Both the position numbers and the translations under genes were made by a program. From Lachnospiraceae bacterium UBA3273 (GTDB lineage: Bacteria; Bacillota; Clostridia; Lachnospirales; Lachnospiraceae), in NCBI GenBank assembly GCA_002362385.1, contig DEUB01000017.1, positions 1 through 17,754 on the forward strand: 17,754 nt of DNA, written 5' to 3'. Shown here one piece after another: positions 14,637 to 17,754 of the stretch (positions are counted from its first letter, which is position 1; every line of letters begins with the position of its first letter). The notes under the pieces are model-generated. The model was not told where the DNA came from. It made no database searches and saw only the letters and a list, made by a program, of their open reading frames with translations.

Positions 14637-14742
14637 CAAAAGAAAGCACCCACTCCAAAGGTGGATGCTCCGAGTTTAGGCTAAATTGTCCTTACGGACA
14701 CCGCCTATCCTGTGGATCAGACAGGATAGGCATTTTTATTTT
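14637..14742 (+). ncRNA. Putative type I antitoxin RNA opposite the holin-like toxin
   Basis: A plus-strand promoter is visible: -35 TTGAAA (14601-14606), 17 bp, -10 TATTAT (14624-14629), so transcription should start near 14636. The predicted RNA of about 105 nt has three stem-loops: 14645-14669, 14687-14700 (TGTCC/GGACA) and the terminator 14703-14731, an 11-bp perfect stem GCCTATCCTGT/ACAGGATAGGC followed by ATTTTTATTTT. The T-tract covers the toxin stop codon on the other strand. On the minus strand the 14645-14669 hairpin is followed by TTCTTTT and can terminate the toxin mRNA. The two RNAs would overlap by about 100 nt at their 3' ends, as in txpA/ratA and bsrG/SR4. No coding potential is claimed. 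Confidence 0.65.
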
Positions 14743-14852
14743 CGCTTGTTTCTCTTATCGAGAAAGGCAAGCAACGCAACAATTAAGCTACCAAAGGACA
14801 TTAGCAAAGCCAATATCCCAAGAAAAATCGAAATAATTTCATAAGCTGTCAT
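14736..14852 (-). CDS. Putative holin-like type I toxin
   Basis: A 38-aa protein with a short polar start (MTAYE), one hydrophobic helix of about 24 residues (IISIFLGILALLMSFGSLIVALL) and a basic tail ending in DKRNKRK. This is the architecture of Hol_Tox/TxpA-like membrane toxins, which depolarise or damage the membrane when overexpressed. The ATG at 14852 is preferred over longer in-frame starts because GGGAGG (complement of 14861-14866) lies 8 bp upstream. The upstream leader contains GCCTCCC (complement of 14903-14909) that can pair with that Shine-Dalgarno and mask it, a usual safeguard in type I systems. The antisense RNA overlaps its 3' end. Family assignment is by architecture and resemblance; toxicity is inferred. 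Confidence 0.7.
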   Translation of the reverse strand: MTAYEIISIFLGILALLMSFGSLIVALLAFLDKRNKRK

Positions 14853-14942
14853 CGGCGCCACCTCCCTTCCTATGTATTCCGGTAATCCGGTATCATAAAC
14901 TCGGGAGGCTGCCACCCTGTCATGGGTACTTTCCGTAGACAC

Positions 14943-14971
14943 ATTGTATCACTCATATTTACAGATAACAA
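14943..14971 (-). promoter_or_regulatory. Promoter of the holin-like toxin mRNA
   Basis: On the minus strand, -35 TTGTTA (14971-14966) and -10 TACAAT (14948-14943) are spaced by 17 bp. Transcription would start near 14936 and leave a leader of about 85 nt before the toxin ATG, long enough for the anti-Shine-Dalgarno pairing described for the toxin gene. Confidence 0.55.
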
Positions 14972-14989
14972 CTTATATTTTGTTTAAAA

Positions 14990-15120
14990 TCAAAAGAGTT
15001 CCAAACTGAGTTCCAAACTATCAACAGAATCAACCCAGTCCTGCATTTCGCTATTCAAAACAAGTCGAGCATATTCTAATGGTTCATCTAGTCAATCCAT
15101 TCTTTAAAATATTTAGGCAT
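14990..15120 (-). pseudogene. Remnant of a small ORF broken by a frameshift
   Basis: On the minus strand, ATG at 15120 reads MPKYFKEWID then a stop. In another frame it continues from LDEPLEYARLVLNSEMQDWV to a C-terminal end 'SLELSLELF' with a stop at 14990. The joined pieces would form a protein of about 43 residues. The break lies near 15087-15097. The C-terminus is encoded by a tandem 12-mer, GAGTTCCAAACT twice (plus strand, 14996-15019). No family is recognised. It could equally be chance ORF fragments, so this is a weak call. Confidence 0.25.
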
Positions 15121-15175
15121 TTCAACCAGTTTCTAAGTCCGGCATATTGTGTTATATTTTGTTATAGTTTTTTTC

Positions 15176-15220
15176 TTTCCCTTATTTTTGCTCTTATGAG
15201 CGTTCGTAACACGAGGGAAA
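15176..15220. repeat. Left att-like repeat (partner of 17402-17442)
   Basis: The first 26 bases match the right repeat at 23 positions (TTTCCCTTATTTTTGCTCTT against TTTCCCTTGTTTTTGCCCTT, then TATGAGC against TATCAGC). Both copies end in AGGGAAA, making each an imperfect palindrome bounded by TTTCCCT and AGGGAAA. Further related motifs, AAGGGAAA and AATAAGGGCAAG in inverted orientation, follow at 15233-15252. The repeats bracket 2.2 kb of AT-rich sequence carrying two genes. They may be recombination sites, or unrelated copies of a terminator-like hairpin. The rest of 15121-15375 holds only the weak promoter below. Confidence 0.5.
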
Positions 15221-15286
15221 AGGATATAACGCAAGGGAAACAATAAGGGCAAGTTTACCTTGTACAAATTTAGGAAAATCAAGGGA

Positions 15287-15315
15287 TTGCGGATTTTTCA
15301 GTAACACAATATAAT
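15287..15315 (+). promoter_or_regulatory. Possible promoter of the BtrH-like gene
   Basis: A perfect -10 TATAAT (15310-15315) has a weak -35 TTGCGG (15287-15292) at 17 bp. It lies 60 bp upstream of the start codon. The weak -35 makes this tentative. Confidence 0.4.
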
Positions 15316-15375
15316 AGATTTTAAGTGTTAAAGATTTTATGAAAATCCAATTACAATTTTTAAGAGGAGTAATCT

Positions 15376-16446
15376 ATGAGGAACATAATAGAAAATTTTT
15401 CGCATCATTTAGATGATTATGAATGTATGTGGAATGGTATTGAAGATATTTATATGAATAAAACCGGCGAAAAAATACCAGATCAATTCTTTTTTGCCAT
15501 GAGCGGATTTTGCAGTTTTGCATATATAAAAACGAATAAGGCAGTTACAAAAAGAATGGTATCTTTTGGAGATGGAAGAACGAAAAAAATGTATGAGTTT
15601 CTTGCTCCGATAGTCAATTTTAACTATCATCATATAGAATGTAAAACTCCGGAATCGGCATTAGCCAAAGCAAAGAAAGAAATAGATCATGGTTTTCCGG
15701 TTGTTATTGGCGCCTTAGATATGTATTATTTAGAATATTATACAAAACTTTATCATAAGGAACACATTCCGTTTCATTATGTTTTAATGACCGGATATGA
15801 TGATGAAGAAAAGAATATATTTTTATATGATTGTGGAAGGAAAGAAATTATAACGCTTTCTTATGAGAATTTGCTTTTAGGTATGAATGCAGAATACAAA
15901 GGGTTGTGTAAACCAAATACAATATGTACTATTAGAATGGATGAACCAAACAGTAAAAAAGATATTTTTAAATCAGCAATGAAAATGAAAGCGGATATGT
16001 TTTTAAATCCGCCTACAAAGTTTTTAGGAATCAACGGACTAAAAAAATTGTCAAAAGAAATGCTTAATTGGGAAGAGGAACTGGGGAAACAGGAAACCGA
16101 TAAGATATTAAGAAATGTCGTAGAGTTTTGCGGCAGTGTTCCAACAACGCCGAATAGACTGAATGGAATCAGTAAAAAAGACGAAGTTGTATTTATGTGT
16201 TCAAGAGATAAAATGAGCAAAGTTCTAATTGAACTTGGTAAAGAATTTAAAAGCGATCATTTGATTAAATCAGGAGAATTGTTTGAAGATAGTGGAAAAC
16301 AATTTGAAAAACTATGTGATATATTTATTGATTATATTTTAGATACAAAAAAAGACATGAAATCAGCAAGCGATGTAATTTTGAATATTGCTGAAATAGA
16401 ATACAATGCTTATCAATTAGTTGCCAGAGGATTAGATGAGATATAG
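15376..16446 (+). CDS. BtrH N-terminal domain-containing protein (C39-like cysteine acyltransferase/peptidase fold)
   Basis: A 356-aa protein, recognised as BtrH_N-like. Residues 1-170 show the features: an N-terminal 'FSHHLDDYECMWN' with candidate nucleophile Cys17, 'DQFFFAMSGFCSFAY', 'GFPVVIGALDMYYLEY', then 'FHYVLMTGYDD' with His134 and 'FLYDCG' with Asp152, a plausible Cys/His/Asp triad. In butirosin biosynthesis BtrH moves an acyl chain from an acyl carrier protein to an aminoglycoside. Residues 180-356 form a Lys/Glu-rich helical domain, like the C-terminal helical region (DUF4872) found in relatives. No acyl carrier protein or synthetase lies in this window, so the substrate is open. 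AAGAGGAG supports the start. Its codon use is markedly AT-rich compared with genes left of 9.3 kb, consistent with transfer. A methyltransferase gene follows after 72 bp. Confidence 0.75.
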   Translation: MRNIIENFSHHLDDYECMWNGIEDIYMNKTGEKIPDQFFFAMSGFCSFAYIKTNKAVTKRMVSFGDGRTKKMYEFLAPIVNFNYHHIECKTPESALAKAKKEIDHGFPVVIGALDMYYLEYYTKLYHKEHIPFHYVLMTGYDDEEKNIFLYDCGRKEIITLSYENLLLGMNAEYKGLCKPNTICTIRMDEPNSKKDIFKSAMKMKADMFLNPPTKFLGINGLKKLSKEMLNWEEELGKQETDKILRNVVEFCGSVPTTPNRLNGISKKDEVVFMCSRDKMSKVLIELGKEFKSDHLIKSGELFEDSGKQFEKLCDIFIDYILDTKKDMKSASDVILNIAEIEYNAYQLVARGLDEI

Positions 16447-16518
16447 ACGATCTAATCAAATTATGGTGCCGGGAGTAATACAACAGAAAAATAAATCGGG
16501 ATTTGGAGGTGTGCTCTT

Positions 16519-17319
16519 ATGCCAATACTCAAAGGATTAGAGTGGACATTTGATACGGTGGCTTCTACATACGAAAAACTACGCCCTGGTTATGTTGAAG
16601 AATTGTATCAAAAATTATTTGATTACATTTCCATTAGTGAAAACAGCAATGTTGTTGAGATTGGAAGTGGCGGTGGACAGGCAACTGCGCCAATACTAAA
16701 GACAGGATGTAGACTAACTGCAGTTGAATATGGAGAACAATTTTCTGAGTTATTAAAAGATAAATTTAAAGCGTATCACAATTTTTCGGTAATTACAGGC
16801 AAATTTGAAGATACAGAATTTGAAGATGATGCTTTTGATTTGGTTTTTTCGGCATCTGCCTTCCACTGGGTACCTGAAAAAGTAGGGTATGAAAAAGTGT
16901 TTTCGATGTTGAAAAAAGATGGTGTTTTTGCTCGATTTGCAAATCATCCGTATCGCGATAAAGGTAAGCCAGAGCTTTCAAAAGAAATAGATGAAATTTA
17001 TGATGAGTATTACAATAAGTACCACAACAAGGTGAAACATGAAGCATTATCTGAATATTCAGAAGAGCAAGCAAAAGAGCGAGCGATAATTGCTCAAAAA
17101 TATGGATTTACAGATATTCAATATGCGTTGTTCCATCGGGAGCGTATGTTTTCGGCAAAAGAGTATGTTGAACTCTTAGGAACTTATTCGGATCATATTG
17201 CTATCGAAGAAACAATCAGAATTAAATTCTTTTCAAAAATCGAAGAAGCAATTAACAAATATGGTGGCACAATCACAATTTATGACACGATTGATTTACA
17301 ACTAGCAAGAAAGAGATAA
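16519..17319 (+). CDS. Class I SAM-dependent methyltransferase
   Basis: A 266-aa Rossmann-fold methyltransferase (Methyltransf_11/25-like). Motif I, 'VVEIGSGGGQAT' (45-56), binds SAM. The acidic residue after beta 2 is Glu70 ('LTAVEYG'). 'FDLVFSASAFHWV' (about 106-118) is the motif seen in trans-aconitate and UbiE-like small-molecule methyltransferases. 'YEKVFSMLKKDGVFARF' follows as the post-motif strand. The substrate is unknown. The start is supported by GGAGG about 10 bp upstream. It is probably co-transcribed with the BtrH-like gene, which suggests the two act on the same small molecule or peptide; this is inference only. It shares the AT-rich composition of its neighbour. Confidence 0.9.
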   Translation: MPILKGLEWTFDTVASTYEKLRPGYVEELYQKLFDYISISENSNVVEIGSGGGQATAPILKTGCRLTAVEYGEQFSELLKDKFKAYHNFSVITGKFEDTEFEDDAFDLVFSASAFHWVPEKVGYEKVFSMLKKDGVFARFANHPYRDKGKPELSKEIDEIYDEYYNKYHNKVKHEALSEYSEEQAKERAIIAQKYGFTDIQYALFHRERMFSAKEYVELLGTYSDHIAIEETIRIKFFSKIEEAINKYGGTITIYDTIDLQLARKR

Positions 17320-17401
17320 ATTCCAGTTTATCTACTAACTGCCTTAACTTTCCTTTATTTTCAAGGCTTTACGGTATGTTAAACCTTAATATATGTATCC
17401 T

Positions 17402-17442
17402 TTTCCCTTGTTTTTGCCCTTATCAGCAAGTTACAAGGGAAA
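17402..17442. repeat. Right att-like repeat, possible shared terminator
   Basis: This is the counterpart of the repeat at 15176-15220. TTTCCCTTG pairs perfectly with CAAGGGAAA across the element. On the plus strand GTTTTT follows (17443-17448), so it could terminate the methyltransferase transcript. It lies 24 bp beyond the recombinase stop codon, the usual position of an attachment site next to an integrase gene. The two roles are not exclusive. Confidence 0.5.
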
Positions 17443-17466
17443 GTTTTTGTTATTCAGTTTTGGTTT

Positions 17467-17754
17467 TTAACTCATTCCCACAACCTTATCCAATAGCTTT
17501 GCGGAATCCCTCTTAGCCTCTCTTGTAGCGTGTGCATAGACATTCATTGTAGTGCTTACGTCCGAATGCCCTAAAAGCTCCTGCACGTCTTTTGGCTGCG
17601 CCCCGTTTGATAACAGGTTTGTTGTGTAGGTGTGTCTTAGTGTGTGGAAGTGGAATCCCTCTAACTCCGGTACTTTCCTTGCCGCTGTCCGGCAGGCTGT
17701 TTCTACGGTGGCAGGAAGTTCAAGACAGCCATCTTCCCTCAGACATACAAAGGA
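17467..17754 (-). CDS. int: Tyrosine recombinase/integrase, C-terminal part (runs off the window)
   Basis: The last 95 residues of a phage- or ICE-type tyrosine integrase; the N-terminal part lies beyond the right edge. The catalytic-domain landmarks are present: 'FHFHTLRHTYTTNLL' (the H-x-x-R box), 'VQELLGHSDVSTTMNVYAH' containing the LLGHS motif and the nucleophilic Tyr in NVYAH, and an ordinary C-terminal tail ending VVGMS. The stop TAA is the complement of 17467-17469. The other catalytic Arg and Lys are outside the window. The gene points left toward the repeat at 17402-17442, so this is probably one end of an integrative element extending to the right. Whether it is intact cannot be judged. 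Confidence 0.93.
   Translation of the reverse strand, partial: SFVCLREDGCLELPATVETACRTAARKVPELEGFHFHTLRHTYTTNLLSNGAQPKDVQELLGHSDVSTTMNVYAHATREAKRDSAKLLDKVVGMS

Noticed and set aside
14597..14836. 79-aa plus-strand ORF over the toxin-antitoxin locus
   Set aside because: It begins upstream of the predicted RNA start, runs through all three RNA hairpins and the toxin antisense, and lacks a ribosome binding site.
17341..17367. GCCTT/AAGGC pairing as a terminator after the methyltransferase gene
   Set aside because: The 5-bp stem has a 17-base loop and only a short T-run; the TTTCCCTTG/CAAGGGAAA structure at 17402-17442 is a better candidate.

Overview
The window looks like a chromosome segment of a low-to-mid GC Gram-positive Clostridia member, most likely Lachnospiraceae. 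This is inferred from strong AGGAGG-type ribosome binding sites, a DUF4358/MBOAT/DHHW operon, an EFR1-type flavodoxin-ferredoxin, a Hol_Tox-like mini-toxin, and the protein sequences in general. No rRNA, tRNA or CRISPR array was seen, and the species cannot be named from the sequence.

Layout. (1) 108-3353: one operon with a good sigma-A promoter and a terminator, encoding a DUF4358 lipoprotein, an MBOAT O-acyltransferase and a DHHW (AlgX/AlgJ-like) protein. It looks like a cell-envelope glycan O-acetylation module. (2) 3400-9337: a self-contained fructose PTS operon, fruK-fruA(IIABC)-ptsH-ptsI-DeoR regulator, with promoter and operator-like repeats upstream. It carries the whole phosphorelay from PEP to fructose-1,6-bisphosphate, and its HPr has Gly where the regulatory Ser46 would be. 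(3) 9339-9616: a gene-free extended inverted repeat of about 278 bp with a 42-bp perfect outer stem, MITE-like or a giant hairpin. A G-quadruplex-capable leader follows, then an EFR1-like ferredoxin gene that lacks one cluster cysteine. (4) 10547-12906: a lipoprotein with a 12-residue tandem repeat, then a GNAT acetyltransferase, probably one operon. (5) 12937-14489, minus strand: a TetR regulator followed by a CPBP membrane protease, with two matching TTAAGC-N4-GCTYAA operators over a well-formed promoter. (6) 14601-14971: a compact type I toxin-antitoxin locus. A 38-aa holin-like toxin on the minus strand faces a short antisense RNA on the plus strand, and each transcript's terminator lies inside the other. 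(7) 14990-17754: visibly AT-richer sequence that appears horizontally acquired. It holds a broken small ORF, a BtrH-N-like cysteine acyltransferase/peptidase-fold gene with a SAM methyltransferase gene, two related 41-45 bp repeats around that pair, and the C-terminal end of a tyrosine recombinase running off the right edge.

The left half is ordinary metabolic and envelope chromosome. The right half is accessory, made of small regulated stress or defence-type genes and the margin of an integrative element. The least ordinary items are the giant inverted repeat at 9339-9616, the BtrH-like/methyltransferase cassette between att-like repeats, and the reciprocal-terminator toxin-antitoxin locus.
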